From Streptomyces sp. MJM8645 (GTDB taxonomy: Bacteria; Actinomycetota; Actinomycetes; Streptomycetales; Streptomycetaceae), in NCBI RefSeq assembly GCF_001625365.1, contig NZ_LJJF01000001.1, forward strand, positions 5,072,001 to 5,136,000: 64,000 nt of DNA, in the 5' to 3' direction. Made by a program: the position numbers and the translations under genes. Below, one piece after another: positions 1 through 8,257 of this stretch (position 1 is the stretch's first letter; every line of letters begins with the position of its first letter). The notes below the pieces were generated by a model. That model did not search any database, was not told the DNA's origin, and saw nothing but the letters and a program-made list of their open reading frames with translations.

Positions 1-462
1 CAGGGGGAGGACACCCTGGGCGAGTTGATCCGGGAGTTCGCCTCGGACGCGTCCACCTGCCTGTTCGGCACGCTCTCGCTCTGGCAGGGCGTGGACGTGC
101 CCGGCTCGGCCTGCCAGCTGGTCGTGATGGACCGCATCCCGTTCCCCCGGCCGGACGACCCGCTGATGAGCGCCCGCCAGAAGGACGTCGAACAGCGCGG
201 CGGGAACGGCTTCATGGCCGTCGCGGCGACGCACGCGGCGCTGCTGATGGCGCAGGGCGCCGGCCGGCTGGTGCGCGCGGCCGAGGACCGGGGCGTGGTC
301 GCGGTGCTCGACCCGCGGGTGGAGACCAAGCGGTACGGGAGCTTCTTCCGCTCCTCGATGCCGGAGTTCTGGTACACCACGGACCGCAACCAGGTGCGCC
401 GCTCGCTGGCGGCGATCGACGCCTCGGCGCCGCCGGTCAAGCCGGTGGTGAAGCGGGGCTGA
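1..462 (+). CDS. DinG/XPD-like ATP-dependent helicase, C-terminal part (5' end outside the window)
   Basis: The frame is open from base 1 and ends at TGA 460-462, leaving about 153 C-terminal residues. Visible are FGTLSLWQGVDVPG (helicase motif V-like, typical of DinG/XPD superfamily 2 helicases), the DRIPFPRPDDP segment, and a motif VI-like QGAGRLVRAAEDRGVVAVLDPR ending in a conserved R-x-Y-G-x-x-F-x-x-S-x-P stretch. These are characteristic of the second RecA-like domain. The family unwinds damaged or structured DNA using ATP. Its position convergent to lexA fits a repair role, and from memory the same order occurs in streptomycetes. The N-terminal ATP-binding domain and any Fe-S cluster cysteines lie outside the window, so the exact subfamily is open. 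Confidence 0.85.
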   Translation, partial: QGEDTLGELIREFASDASTCLFGTLSLWQGVDVPGSACQLVVMDRIPFPRPDDPLMSARQKDVEQRGGNGFMAVAATHAALLMAQGAGRLVRAAEDRGVVAVLDPRVETKRYGSFFRSSMPEFWYTTDRNQVRRSLAAIDASAPPVKPVVKRG

Positions 463-539
463 GCGGTGCGGTGATCCGGGGCTCCGTCCAGCCCCCCTGG
501 GGGCCGAGGCGGGGTCCGGACGCCCCCGGAGACGCCGGA

Positions 540-570
540 GGGGCTCCCCGCGACCACGCGGTGGAGCCCC
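540..570. terminator. bidirectional terminator between the helicase gene and lexA
   Basis: GGGGCTCC (540-547) pairs with GGAGCCCC (563-570). An inner CCGCG/CGCGG stem closes an ACCA loop, with one bulged T. It lies between the convergent 3' ends. No U-tract follows, as is common in actinomycetes. Confidence 0.7.
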
Positions 571-594
571 TTCCCGCTGGGTGCGCGCGAGGCG

Positions 595-1476
595 TCAGAG
601 GCGGCGCAGGACCGCGACGACCTTGCCCAGGATGGTCGCGTTGTCGCCGTTGATCGGCTCGTACGCAGGGTTGTGCGGCATCAGCCAGATCCGGCCGTCC
701 TCGCGCTTGAGCCGCTTGACCGTGGCCTCGCCGTCGATCATCGCGGCCACGATGTCGCCGTTCTCGGCGACCGGCTGGCGGCGCACGGTGACCCAGTCGC
801 CGTCGCAGATGGCCGCCTCGATCATCGAGTCGCCGCGCACGGTGAGCGCGAATAGCTCGCCCTCGCCGACCAGCTGGCGGGGCAGCGGGAAGACGTCCTC
901 GACCGTCTGCTCGGCCAGGATCGGGCCGCCGGCGGCGATCCGGCCGACCAGCGGCACGTACGAGGTGGACGGACGGCCGGCCGTCTCGGCGGTGTTCGGG
1001 CGGGCCACCTCGACGCCGCGGACCTCGTAGGCGCGCGGGCGGTGCGGGTCGCGGCGCAGGAAGCCCTTGCGTTCCAGGGCCATCAGCTGGTGGGCGACCG
1101 AGGAGGTGCTGGACAGGCCGACGGCCTGGCCGATCTCGCGCATGGACGGCGGGTAGCCGCGGCGCTGGACGGAGTCCCGGATGACCTCGATCACGCGGCG
1201 CTGGCGTTCGGTGAGACCGGCCTCGTCGGTGCGGATGCCGGGGGGGCGGCCGGGCAGCGCGCGGGTGGGCGCCTGGTGGGCGTCGTCGATCGCTGGGGAG
1301 TGTTCGATCGGCTGGTCGGGAACGCGGCCCGTGCTGGAAAGGGCCGGGCCGGAGAGGCGCTGGTCTTCGCTACGGTCCATGCTGATGTCCACGCTCTGCT
1401 GATTCGTGGTGCGCTGCCCCACCTTGAACTGGGAGTGTTCCTGCACCGGGATGGTGTTGCTTTCGATGGTGTTCAC
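595..1476 (-). CDS. lexA: LexA, SOS-response repressor
   Basis: Transcriptional repressor of DNA-damage genes that inactivates itself by RecA-stimulated self-cleavage. With a GTG start at 1476 the protein has 293 residues. A variable N-terminal tail of about 85 residues precedes the winged-helix DNA-binding domain (about 88-144, containing GYPPSMREIGQAVGLSS). The S24 peptidase-like domain carries the Ala182-Gly183 cleavage site in GRIAAGG, nucleophile Ser217 in GDSM and general-base Lys254 in ATVKR. The GTG is chosen for the upstream GAGAGGGG and because it lies downstream of the LexA box. An internal ATG at 1380 would give a length closer to other family members but lacks a clear ribosome site. 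It is divergent from nrdR and very probably autoregulated. Confidence 0.96.
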   Translation of the reverse strand: MNTIESNTIPVQEHSQFKVGQRTTNQQSVDISMDRSEDQRLSGPALSSTGRVPDQPIEHSPAIDDAHQAPTRALPGRPPGIRTDEAGLTERQRRVIEVIRDSVQRRGYPPSMREIGQAVGLSSTSSVAHQLMALERKGFLRRDPHRPRAYEVRGVEVARPNTAETAGRPSTSYVPLVGRIAAGGPILAEQTVEDVFPLPRQLVGEGELFALTVRGDSMIEAAICDGDWVTVRRQPVAENGDIVAAMIDGEATVKRLKREDGRIWLMPHNPAYEPINGDNATILGKVVAVLRRL

Positions 1477-1545
1477 GGCGGCCCCTCTCGACGGCTGTCC
1501 TCTCCCCTTTTCCAGCCCAACGCCCCTCCTATCGAAAGGTTGCGC

Positions 1546-1559
1546 CAAACACACGTTCG
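1546..1559 (-). promoter_or_regulatory. LexA box (SOS operator) of lexA
   Basis: On the minus strand the site reads CGAACGTGTGTTTG, a full match to the actinobacterial LexA consensus CGAAC-RNRY-GTTYG. It lies 70 bp upstream of the chosen lexA start. A weaker, half-matching copy (TCGAAC...TCGA) sits at 1621-1636 and may be a secondary site. Confidence 0.85.
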
Positions 1560-1701
1560 AGTGAATTATTCGAGAGTTGGCTGACTCGATCAAGGCTTTG
1601 CTGTACATCGAGACTGTGCATCGAGTAAATGTTCGATCGGATCTCGACTTCGGCAGTCTAATCGGTGCCGACACGCCAGGGGTGTCGCTTCCCCCGGAGA
1701 C

Positions 1702-1749
1702 CTACATCTAGTGGTTACAGTCCTCTCCGTGCCCAGTACTAGTGGTTAC
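1702..1749 (+). promoter_or_regulatory. two NrdR-box-like direct repeats upstream of nrdR
   Basis: CTAGTGGTTAC occurs twice, at 1708-1718 and 1739-1749, exactly 31 bp apart, or about three helical turns. NrdR boxes are imperfect palindromes of about 16 bp that usually come in pairs spaced by whole helical turns. The AGTGG half sites face degenerate CCAGT (1733-1737) and CTACA (1702-1706) halves. Spacing and position just upstream of nrdR-nrdJ support autoregulation; the match to the consensus itself is only partial. Confidence 0.6.
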
Positions 1750-1832
1750 GGCGCATGATCAGCTTGCCGAGGCCGGGGTCGCATCGCATAGACTCAACAG
1801 GTCCGCACGTCCTGCCAGGGAGGGATCCTCAG

Positions 1833-2330
1833 GTGCACTGCCCCTTCTGCCGGCATTCCGACAGCCGTGTTGTCGACAGCCGGACCAATGAGGACGGCAG
1901 CTCGATCCGCCGTCGTCGGCAGTGCCCGGACTGCGGCCGCCGCTTCACCACCGTGGAGACGGCCGCACTGATGGTCATCAAGCGCAGCGGGGTCACCGAG
2001 CCCTTCTCCCGGGAGAAGGTCATCACCGGCGTCCGCAAGGCCTGTCAGGGCCGCCCGGTCACCGAGGACGCCCTCGCCCAGCTCGGCCAGCGGGTCGAGG
2101 AGTGCGTGCGTGCCACCGGCAACGCCGAGCTGACCACCCACGACGTCGGGCTGGCCATACTCGGCCCGCTCAAGGAACTCGACGTGGTCGCCTTCCTGCG
2201 CTTCGCCAGCGTGTACCAGGCGTACGACGGACTGGAAGACTTCGAGGCCGCCATCGCGGAACTCCGCGCCGAACGGCCCGTCCCCGAGGCGGACGGCACC
2301 TGCGTGCCCGTCGCCGCCGCCGCGCCCTAG
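1833..2330 (+). CDS. nrdR: NrdR, transcriptional repressor of ribonucleotide reductase genes
   Basis: Nucleotide-sensing repressor that binds paired NrdR boxes when loaded with dATP/ATP. The protein has 165 residues from GTG 1833, which follows AGGGAGGG. Longer in-frame extensions upstream lack homology to the family, whose members begin with (M)HCPFC. The N-terminal zinc ribbon uses Cys3, Cys6, Cys31 and Cys34 (CPFC and CPDC). The ATP-cone domain spans about residues 49-139. The gene precedes nrdJ by 204 bp and is presumably co-transcribed with it, matching the nrdR-nrdJ arrangement known in Streptomyces. The tail after about residue 150 is Ala/Val-rich. Confidence 0.97.
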   Translation: MHCPFCRHSDSRVVDSRTNEDGSSIRRRRQCPDCGRRFTTVETAALMVIKRSGVTEPFSREKVITGVRKACQGRPVTEDALAQLGQRVEECVRATGNAELTTHDVGLAILGPLKELDVVAFLRFASVYQAYDGLEDFEAAIAELRAERPVPEADGTCVPVAAAAP

Positions 2331-2428
2331 GAGGCGCCGGCACCCGGCCCCCTGGCGGGCCTTGCTGCACCAACGGGTCCCACGGGGCCCACGCATGCCC
2401 GAAAAAAGGGCACAGAACACAACAAACC

Positions 2429-2505
2429 GTGCGCAAGCAGGCGAGGTCTCCGCCTGCCCGCACACCGGAAGAACGAACCAGCGGTGCCCGGACTTTTCAG
2501 GGCAC
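2429..2505 (+). other. two hairpins in the nrdR-nrdJ intercistronic leader
   Basis: GTGCG-N3-GCAGGCG (2429-2443) pairs with CGCCTGC-N-CGCAC (2451-2463). A second stem pairs GTGCCC (2484-2489) with GGGCAC (2500-2505). They lie 30-106 bases before the nrdJ start and could modulate nrdJ relative to nrdR. I see no B12-box or other cobalamin-riboswitch core here. Confidence 0.4.
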
Positions 2506-2534
2506 TTCGGGCGTTTGCCCAGGAGGAGGAAGAA

Positions 2535-5417
2535 GTGACAGACACCACGAGCGGTTCCGCACGCGGGTCGAAGTCCGACAAGACCACGGCCAAGGGCGGC
2601 GGCAAGGCCCCCAAGGGCGGTCTGCCGATCGGGCGCATCTACACCACTCCTGGCGTGCACCCGTACGACGAGGTCCGCTGGGAGCGCCGCGACGTCGTCA
2701 TGACCAACTGGCGCGACGGGTCCATCAACTTCGAGCAGCGCGGCGTCGAGTTCCCCGACTTCTGGTCGGTCAACGCCGTCAACATCGTCACGTCCAAGTA
2801 CTTCCGCGGCGCCGTCGGCACCCCCCAGCGCGAGTGGAGCCTCAAGCAGATCATCGACCGCGTGGTGCTCACCTACCGCGCCGCCGGCGAGAAGCACGGC
2901 TACTTCGCCACCAAGGACGACGCCGAGATCTTCGAGCACGAGCTGACGCACGCCCTCCTCCACCAGGTGTTCAGCTTCAACTCGCCGGTCTGGTTCAACG
3001 TCGGCACCAAGCAGCCCCAGCAGGTCAGCGCCTGCTTCATCCTGTCCGTCGACGACTCCATGGAGTCGATCCTCGACTGGTACAAGGAAGAGGGCATGAT
3101 CTTCAAGGGCGGCTCCGGCGCCGGCCTCAACCTCTCCCGCATCCGCTCCTCGAAGGAACTGCTGTCCTCCGGCGGCAACGCCTCCGGCCCGGTCTCCTTC
3201 ATGCGCGGCGCCGACGCCTCCGCCGGCACCATCAAGTCCGGTGGCGCCACCCGCCGCGCGGCCAAGATGGTCGTGCTCGACGTCGACCACCCCGACGTCG
3301 AGGCCTTCATCGAGACCAAGGTGAAGGAGGAGGAGAAGATCCGCGCCCTGCGCGACGCCGGCTTCGACATGGACCTCGGCGGCGACGACATCACCTCCGT
3401 CCAGTACCAGAACGCCAACAACTCCGTCCGCGTCTCCGACGAATTCATGACCGCCGTCGAGAACGGCACCGAATTCGGCCTGCGCGCCCGGATGACCGGC
3501 GAGGTCATCGAGACCGTCGACGCCAAGAAGCTGTTCCGCAAGATGGCCGAGGCCGCCTGGGCCTGCGCCGACCCCGGAATCCAGTACGACTCCACCATCA
3601 ACCACTGGCACACCTGCCCGGAGTCCGGCCGCATCAACGCGTCCAACCCCTGCTCCGAGTACATGCACCTGGACAACTCCAGCTGCAACCTCGCCTCGCT
3701 GAACCTGATGAAGTTCCTGCGCGACGACGACTCCTTCGACGCGGACACCTTCGCCAAGGTCGTCGAGCTGGTCATCACCGCGATGGACATCTCCATCTGC
3801 TTCGCCGACTTCCCCACCGAGAAGATCGGCGAGACCACCCGCGCCTACCGCCAGCTCGGCATCGGCTACGCCAACCTCGGCGCCCTGCTGATGGCCACCG
3901 GCCACGCCTACGACAGCGAGGGCGGCCGCGCCCTGGCCGGCGCCATCACCTCGCTGATGACCGGCACCGCCTACCGCCGCGGCGCCGAACTCGCCGGCGT
4001 CGTCGGCCCGTACGACGGCTACGCCCGCAACGCCGCCCCGCACCAGCTGGTCATGCAGCAGCACGCGGACGCCTCGCTCGCCGCCGTCTCGCTCGACGAG
4101 TTGGATGTCCCGGTCTGGGCCGTGGCCAACGACACCTGGCAGGACGTCCTGCGGATCGGCGCGCAGAACGGTTTCCGCAACGCCCAGGCCTCGGTGCTCG
4201 CCCCCACCGGCACCATCGGCCTGATGATGGACTGCGACACCACTGGCGTCGAGCCGGACCTGGCGCTCGTCAAGTTCAAGAAGCTCGTCGGCGGCGGCTC
4301 GATGCAGATCGTCAACGGCACCGTCCCGCGCGCCCTCAAGCGCCTCGGCTACCAGGACGAGCAGATCGAGGCGGTCGTCGCCCACATCGCCGAGCACGGC
4401 AACGTGGTGGACGCCCCGGGCCTCAAGGCCGAGCACTACGAGGTCTTCGACTGCGCGATGGGCGAGCGGGTCATCTCGGCCATGGGCCACGTCCGGATGA
4501 TGGCCGCGATCCAGCCCTGGATCTCCGGCGCGATCTCCAAGACCGTGAACATGCCGGCCTCCGCGACCATCGAGGACATCGAGGAGATCTACTTCGAGGC
4601 GTGGAAGATGGGCGTCAAGGCGCTCGCCATCTACCGCGAAAACTCGAAGGTCGGCCAGCCGCTCTCGGCGAAGAAGAAGGACTCCGAGGCCAAGGCCGAG
4701 GAGGCTCCGGCCGCCGCGGTCCAGAAGGTCGTCGAGTACCGCCCGGTCCGCAAGCGCCTGCCCAAGGGCCGCCCGGGCATCACCACCTCCTTCACGGTCG
4801 GTGGCGCCGAGGGCTACATGACCGCCAACTCCTACCCGGACGACGGCCTCGGCGAGGTCTTCCTCAAGATGTCCAAGCAGGGTTCGACCCTCGCGGGCAT
4901 GATGGACGCCTTCTCCATCGCCGTCTCGGTCGGCCTGCAGTACGGCGTGCCGCTGGAGACCTACGTCTCGAAGTTCACCAACATGCGCTTCGAGCCGGCC
5001 GGCCTGACCGACGACCCGGACGTGCGGATGGCACAGTCGATCGTCGACTACATCTTCCGCCGCCTGGCGCTCGACTTCCTGCCGTTCGAGACCCGCTCGG
5101 CGCTCGGCATCCACTCCGTCGAGGAGCGCCAGCGCCACCTGGACACGGGCTCCTACGAGCCGCTGGAGTCCGAGGAGCTCGACACCGAGTCGCTCGCCCA
5201 GTCGGCCCCGGTGGTCGCCACCCCGGCCCCCGCCGTCGAGGCGCCCAAGGCCCCCAAGGCCTCCCCGGCGCAGGCTCACAACTCCACGGAGCTGATGGAG
5301 ATCCAGCTCGGCCTCAACGCCGACGCCCCGCTCTGCTTCTCCTGCGGCACCAAGATGCGCCGCGCCGGCAGCTGCTACCTCTGCGAGGGCTGCGGCTCCA
5401 CCAGCGGCTGCAGCTGA
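2535..5417 (+). CDS. nrdJ: class II (adenosylcobalamin-dependent) ribonucleotide reductase NrdJ
   Basis: Oxygen-independent reductase that makes deoxynucleotides using adenosylcobalamin to generate a thiyl radical. The protein has 960 residues from GTG 2535, behind a strong AGGAGGAGGAAG; the length matches streptomycete NrdJ. The active site shows the redox pair Cys167 (SACFIL) and Cys384 (SSCNLAS), with radical Cys373 in NPCSE. The nucleotide-binding loop segment PTGTIGLMMDCDTTG follows at about residue 555. A Pro/Ala-rich linker leads to a C-terminal cysteine cluster (C-x2-C, C-x2-C-x2-C) in the last 30 residues, which is zinc-ribbon-like and probably relays electrons from thioredoxin. A short Lys/Gly/Ser-rich N-terminal tail is present. 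Confidence 0.98.
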   Translation: MTDTTSGSARGSKSDKTTAKGGGKAPKGGLPIGRIYTTPGVHPYDEVRWERRDVVMTNWRDGSINFEQRGVEFPDFWSVNAVNIVTSKYFRGAVGTPQREWSLKQIIDRVVLTYRAAGEKHGYFATKDDAEIFEHELTHALLHQVFSFNSPVWFNVGTKQPQQVSACFILSVDDSMESILDWYKEEGMIFKGGSGAGLNLSRIRSSKELLSSGGNASGPVSFMRGADASAGTIKSGGATRRAAKMVVLDVDHPDVEAFIETKVKEEEKIRALRDAGFDMDLGGDDITSVQYQNANNSVRVSDEFMTAVENGTEFGLRARMTGEVIETVDAKKLFRKMAEAAWACADPGIQYDSTINHWHTCPESGRINASNPCSEYMHLDNSSCNLASLNLMKFLRDDDSFDADTFAKVVELVITAMDISICFADFPTEKIGETTRAYRQLGIGYANLGALLMATGHAYDSEGGRALAGAITSLMTGTAYRRGAELAGVVGPYDGYARNAAPHQLVMQQHADASLAAVSLDELDVPVWAVANDTWQDVLRIGAQNGFRNAQASVLAPTGTIGLMMDCDTTGVEPDLALVKFKKLVGGGSMQIVNGTVPRALKRLGYQDEQIEAVVAHIAEHGNVVDAPGLKAEHYEVFDCAMGERVISAMGHVRMMAAIQPWISGAISKTVNMPASATIEDIEEIYFEAWKMGVKALAIYRENSKVGQPLSAKKKDSEAKAEEAPAAAVQKVVEYRPVRKRLPKGRPGITTSFTVGGAEGYMTANSYPDDGLGEVFLKMSKQGSTLAGMMDAFSIAVSVGLQYGVPLETYVSKFTNMRFEPAGLTDDPDVRMAQSIVDYIFRRLALDFLPFETRSALGIHSVEERQRHLDTGSYEPLESEELDTESLAQSAPVVATPAPAVEAPKAPKASPAQAHNSTELMEIQLGLNADAPLCFSCGTKMRRAGSCYLCEGCGSTSGCS

Positions 5418-5453
5418 CCGCCGGTACTGACCCCGCGCGGGTGAGCCACCGCT

Positions 5454-5490
5454 GAGGCGGGGCGAGGACTTCACGTCCTCGCCCCGCCTC
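5454..5490 (+). terminator. terminator after nrdJ
   Basis: Perfect 16-bp inverted repeat (5454-5469 with 5475-5490) around the loop TTCAC, followed by TTCTCGTTG. It is a strong hairpin, 36 bp after the nrdJ stop. Confidence 0.85.
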
Positions 5491-5590
5491 TTCTCGTTGT
5501 CCGGGCACCTTCGCGGACGCCGATGTCACGGATGGGGGCGGTGGGCGGTCGGTAGGGGTGACGGTGTTCGGCGGGAGGAGTGGTGTGGTG

Positions 5591-6355
5591 ATGGGGACGG
5601 TGCTGGTGACCGGGGCGACGGGGGTTCTGGGGCGGGAGGTGGTGCGGCTGCTGGTCGCGCGCGGGGTGGCGGTGCGGGGGCTGAGCCGGCGGGTGCGGAG
5701 CGGGGGCGCGGGGGTCGAGTGGGTGGTCGGGGACCTCGTGACCGGGGAGGGGATCGCCGGGGCGGTGGCGGGGGCCGAGGTGGTGGTGGACTGCGCGACC
5801 ACGGTGGGGCGCAAGGACGTGGCCGCGGTCCGGACGCTGGTGGCGGAGGCCGGGAGGGCGGAGGTGCGGCACCTGCTGTACGTGTCGATCGTCGGGGTCG
5901 ACCGGGTGCCGATCCCGTACTACCGGGCGAAGCTCGCCTGTGAGCGGGTGGTGCGGGAGTCGGGGCTGGGGTGGACGGTGCTGCGGGCGACGCAGTTCCA
6001 CGACCTGTTGCTGAGGATCTTCGACGTGTCGGCGCGGTTGCCGGTGTTCCCGGTGCTTGGCGGGGCGAGCGTCCAGCCGGTGGACGTGCGGGAGGTGGCC
6101 GCGCGGGTCGCGGAGCTGGTGGGGGAGGGGCCGGCCGGGTACGCGCCGGAGGTGGGCGGGCCGCGGGTGCGGCCGTACCGGGAGCTGGCCGAGGCGTACC
6201 TGCGGGCGTCGGGTCGGCGGCGGGTGCTGCTGCCGGTGCGGGTGCCGGGGGCCTCGGGGCGGGCGCTGCGGGCGGGCGGGAACCTCGCGCCGGAGCGGGT
6301 GGTGGGCCGAGGGACCTTCGAGGAGGTGTTGGCGGAGCGGTTCGGCGACCGCTGA
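5591..6355 (+). CDS. NmrA-like / atypical SDR NAD(P)-binding protein
   Basis: The protein has 254 residues from ATG 5591. GTG codons at 5585 and 5588 are also possible, with GGGAGGAG ending at 5579. The N-terminal Rossmann motif is VLVTGATGVLGREVVRLL. The second part follows the NmrA/SDR_a5 pattern (HLLYVSIVGVDRVPIPYYRAKLACERVV) with YxxxK in YYRAK, so an oxidoreductase or redox-sensing role is possible. Streptomycetes have many such proteins, often named NAD(P)H-binding or nucleoside-diphosphate-sugar epimerase-like; the substrate cannot be read from sequence. GGG and GTG codons dominate here, unlike the C-ending preference of nrdJ. The gene is flanked by terminators on both sides and is probably monocistronic. 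Confidence 0.85.
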   Translation: MGTVLVTGATGVLGREVVRLLVARGVAVRGLSRRVRSGGAGVEWVVGDLVTGEGIAGAVAGAEVVVDCATTVGRKDVAAVRTLVAEAGRAEVRHLLYVSIVGVDRVPIPYYRAKLACERVVRESGLGWTVLRATQFHDLLLRIFDVSARLPVFPVLGGASVQPVDVREVAARVAELVGEGPAGYAPEVGGPRVRPYRELAEAYLRASGRRRVLLPVRVPGASGRALRAGGNLAPERVVGRGTFEEVLAERFGDR

Positions 6356-6403
6356 TGTCAACCAGGGTTGCACCGGGCGTACTGACGGTCGGTCAAGAGG
6401 CGT

Positions 6404-6431
6404 GGCCCCGTCCGGGTTTCCGGGCGGGGCC
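6404..6431 (+). terminator. terminator after the NmrA-like gene
   Basis: GGCCCCGTCCGG pairs with CCGGGCGGGGCC around a short GTTT loop, with one G-T pair in a 12-bp stem. It lies 49 bp after the stop. Confidence 0.7.
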
Positions 6432-6644
6432 GTCGTATCTGTCGCGCGGAGGCGAAGGCGGGGGCCGCGGTCGGGGTGTCGGCGGATGAAGGTCGACGCG
6501 GACCTTGGCGGCGGCTGGCGGCTGCGTTAACGTCATCGGATCGGTTCGTCCGTCGCCCTTCGCGATCTCTGCACGCCCGTCTCCGGTACAGCGCGATGTC
6601 GTTCAGCCCACCGTCGGCAGCATGCCCTGGCGAGGAGGACCGCA

Positions 6645-8048
6645 TTGACCCTCAACCCGACCGCGCCGTCCGAGAGTTCCGGCTATCGCGGTTCCGGCCG
6701 TCGCTTGGCCGCCGTACCCGCCCTGCTCGCGGCGCTGGCCCTGACCGCGGCCTGTTCCAACAGCTCCGGCGGTTCGGGTGGCGGTGGTGACGCGGCGGCC
6801 CCGTCGCTGTCCGGTGACTGCGCCAAGTACCAGCCGTACGCCGGGCATTCGGGCACCACGGTGACGATGTTCGCCTCGATCCTCAGCCCGGAGTCGGACA
6901 ATCTGGAGAAGTCCTGGGCCGAGTTCGCCAAGTGCACCGGCATCAAGATCAGTTACGAGGGCTCGAACGACTTCGAGTCCCAGCTGCCGGTCCGGGTGGC
7001 CGGCGGCAACGCCCCGGACTTCGCGATCATCCCGCAGCCGGGCCTGCTGGCGCAGATGGTGAAGAGCGGCAAGGTGGTCAAGCCGCCCGCCCAGACGGTC
7101 ACCAACGAGGACCGGTGGAGTCCGATCTGGAAGACCTACGGCTCGGTCAACGGCACCTTCTACGCGGCGCCGATGAGCGCCAACATGAAGTCGCTGGTCT
7201 GGTACTCGCCGAAGGCCTTCAAGGCGGGCGGCTACGAGGTGCCGAAGACCTGGGCGGACCTGATGGCGCTCAGCGACCGGATCGCCAAGTCCGGTGGTGC
7301 CAAACCCTGGTGCGGCGGCATCGCCTCGGGCACGGCCACCGGCTGGCCGGCCACCGACTGGCTGGAGGAGGTGGTGCTCGGCACGTACGGCGGTGACGTG
7401 TACGACCAGTGGGTCGGCCACCAGGTGAAGTTCTCCGACGAGAAGGTCACCACCGCGATGAAGACCGTCGCCGGCTGGATGCAGAACCCGGCCTGGGTCA
7501 ACGGCGGTTACGGCGACGTCAAGTCGATCGCCACCACCACCTTCCAGGACGCGGGCGCGCCGGTCCTCACCGGCAAGTGCGCCATGCTCCAGCAGGCGTC
7601 GTTCTACGAGGCGCAGTGGCCCAAGGACACCAAGGTCGGCCCGGACGGCGACGTGTTCGCCTTCCACCTGCCCGCGGTGAACCCGGCGATCCCCAACCCG
7701 GTCGAGGGCGGCGGCGAGTTCCTGGCCGCCTTCTCCGGCCGGCCCGAGGTGCAGGCGGTGCAGAACTACCTGTCCAGCTCGGACTGGGCGAGCAGCCGGG
7801 TGAAGACCGCGACGGGCTGGGTCTCGGCCAACCAGGGCGTGGACAAGAGCCTGTACACCGACCCGATCGACCGGCTGTCGGCGGACGCGCTGACCGACCC
7901 GGCGGCGACCTTCCGCTTCGACGGCTCCGACCTGATGCCGGCCGCCATCGGTGCCGGGCAGGAGTGGAAGTCGCTGACCGCCTGGTTCGCCGAGGGGCAG
8001 TCGATCCAGAAGACCGCCGCCGACATCGACGCCGCCTGGCCGCAGTAG
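6645..8048 (+). CDS. ABC transporter substrate-binding lipoprotein, CUT1 sugar family
   Basis: Extracytoplasmic binding protein that delivers a (probably oligosaccharide) ligand to the permeases encoded next. The protein has 467 residues. Translation probably starts at TTG 6645, five bases after GAGGAGGA. Residues 19-37 form a signal peptide ending in lipobox LTAAC, so the mature protein is anchored at Cys37, followed by a Ser/Gly linker. The body follows the family 1 solute-binding fold (VTMFASILSPESDNLEKSW..., GTFYAAPMSANMKSLVWYSPKAF). Overall it resembles AglE-type alpha-glucoside binders, but the sugar is inferred. No ATPase is encoded here, so a shared MsiK-type ATPase elsewhere is likely, as known for streptomycete sugar importers. 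Confidence 0.9.
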   Translation: MTLNPTAPSESSGYRGSGRRLAAVPALLAALALTAACSNSSGGSGGGGDAAAPSLSGDCAKYQPYAGHSGTTVTMFASILSPESDNLEKSWAEFAKCTGIKISYEGSNDFESQLPVRVAGGNAPDFAIIPQPGLLAQMVKSGKVVKPPAQTVTNEDRWSPIWKTYGSVNGTFYAAPMSANMKSLVWYSPKAFKAGGYEVPKTWADLMALSDRIAKSGGAKPWCGGIASGTATGWPATDWLEEVVLGTYGGDVYDQWVGHQVKFSDEKVTTAMKTVAGWMQNPAWVNGGYGDVKSIATTTFQDAGAPVLTGKCAMLQQASFYEAQWPKDTKVGPDGDVFAFHLPAVNPAIPNPVEGGGEFLAAFSGRPEVQAVQNYLSSSDWASSRVKTATGWVSANQGVDKSLYTDPIDRLSADALTDPAATFRFDGSDLMPAAIGAGQEWKSLTAWFAEGQSIQKTAADIDAAWPQ

Positions 8049-8056
8049 CCGTACGG

Positions 8057-8141
8057 CCGTAGTGGGCGCCTGGCTGTAGTGGGCGCTTGGCCGCAGTGGG
8101 CAGACGCCCGTAGTAGGCGCCTGGCCGTAGTGGGCGCCGGG
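8057..8141 (+). repeat. five 17-bp tandem repeats between the binding-protein and permease genes
   Basis: Five consecutive 17-mers, each a variant of CCGTAGTGGGCGCCTGG, begin 9 bp after the binding-protein stop. Unit 3 (8091-8107) is the most diverged. No open frame crosses it usefully. It lies inside the operon, 116 bp ahead of the first permease gene. Confidence 0.9.
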
Positions 8142-8257
8142 CCGGACTCGTGCCGGGCCCGGCCGGGCGCCGTTCAGGACCACCTGTCGAGGGCGGTGCG
8201 GGGCCACCCACCCGCACCGCCCGCCCCTTCCCACCAGAACAGGAGGGACGCACCGTC

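Noticed and set aside
2331..2534. Cobalamin riboswitch upstream of nrdJ
   Set aside because: Only simple hairpins are visible and no B12-box core. In Streptomyces the B12 riboswitch is known upstream of the class I genes and not of nrdRJ.
1794..5474. 1226-codon open frame antisense to nrdR-nrdJ, and a long frame in another phase on the plus strand
   Set aside because: Both lie over nrdJ, whose protein is unmistakable. Their Arg/Gly/Asp-rich or Pro/Arg-rich composition is the usual shadow of GC3-rich codons.
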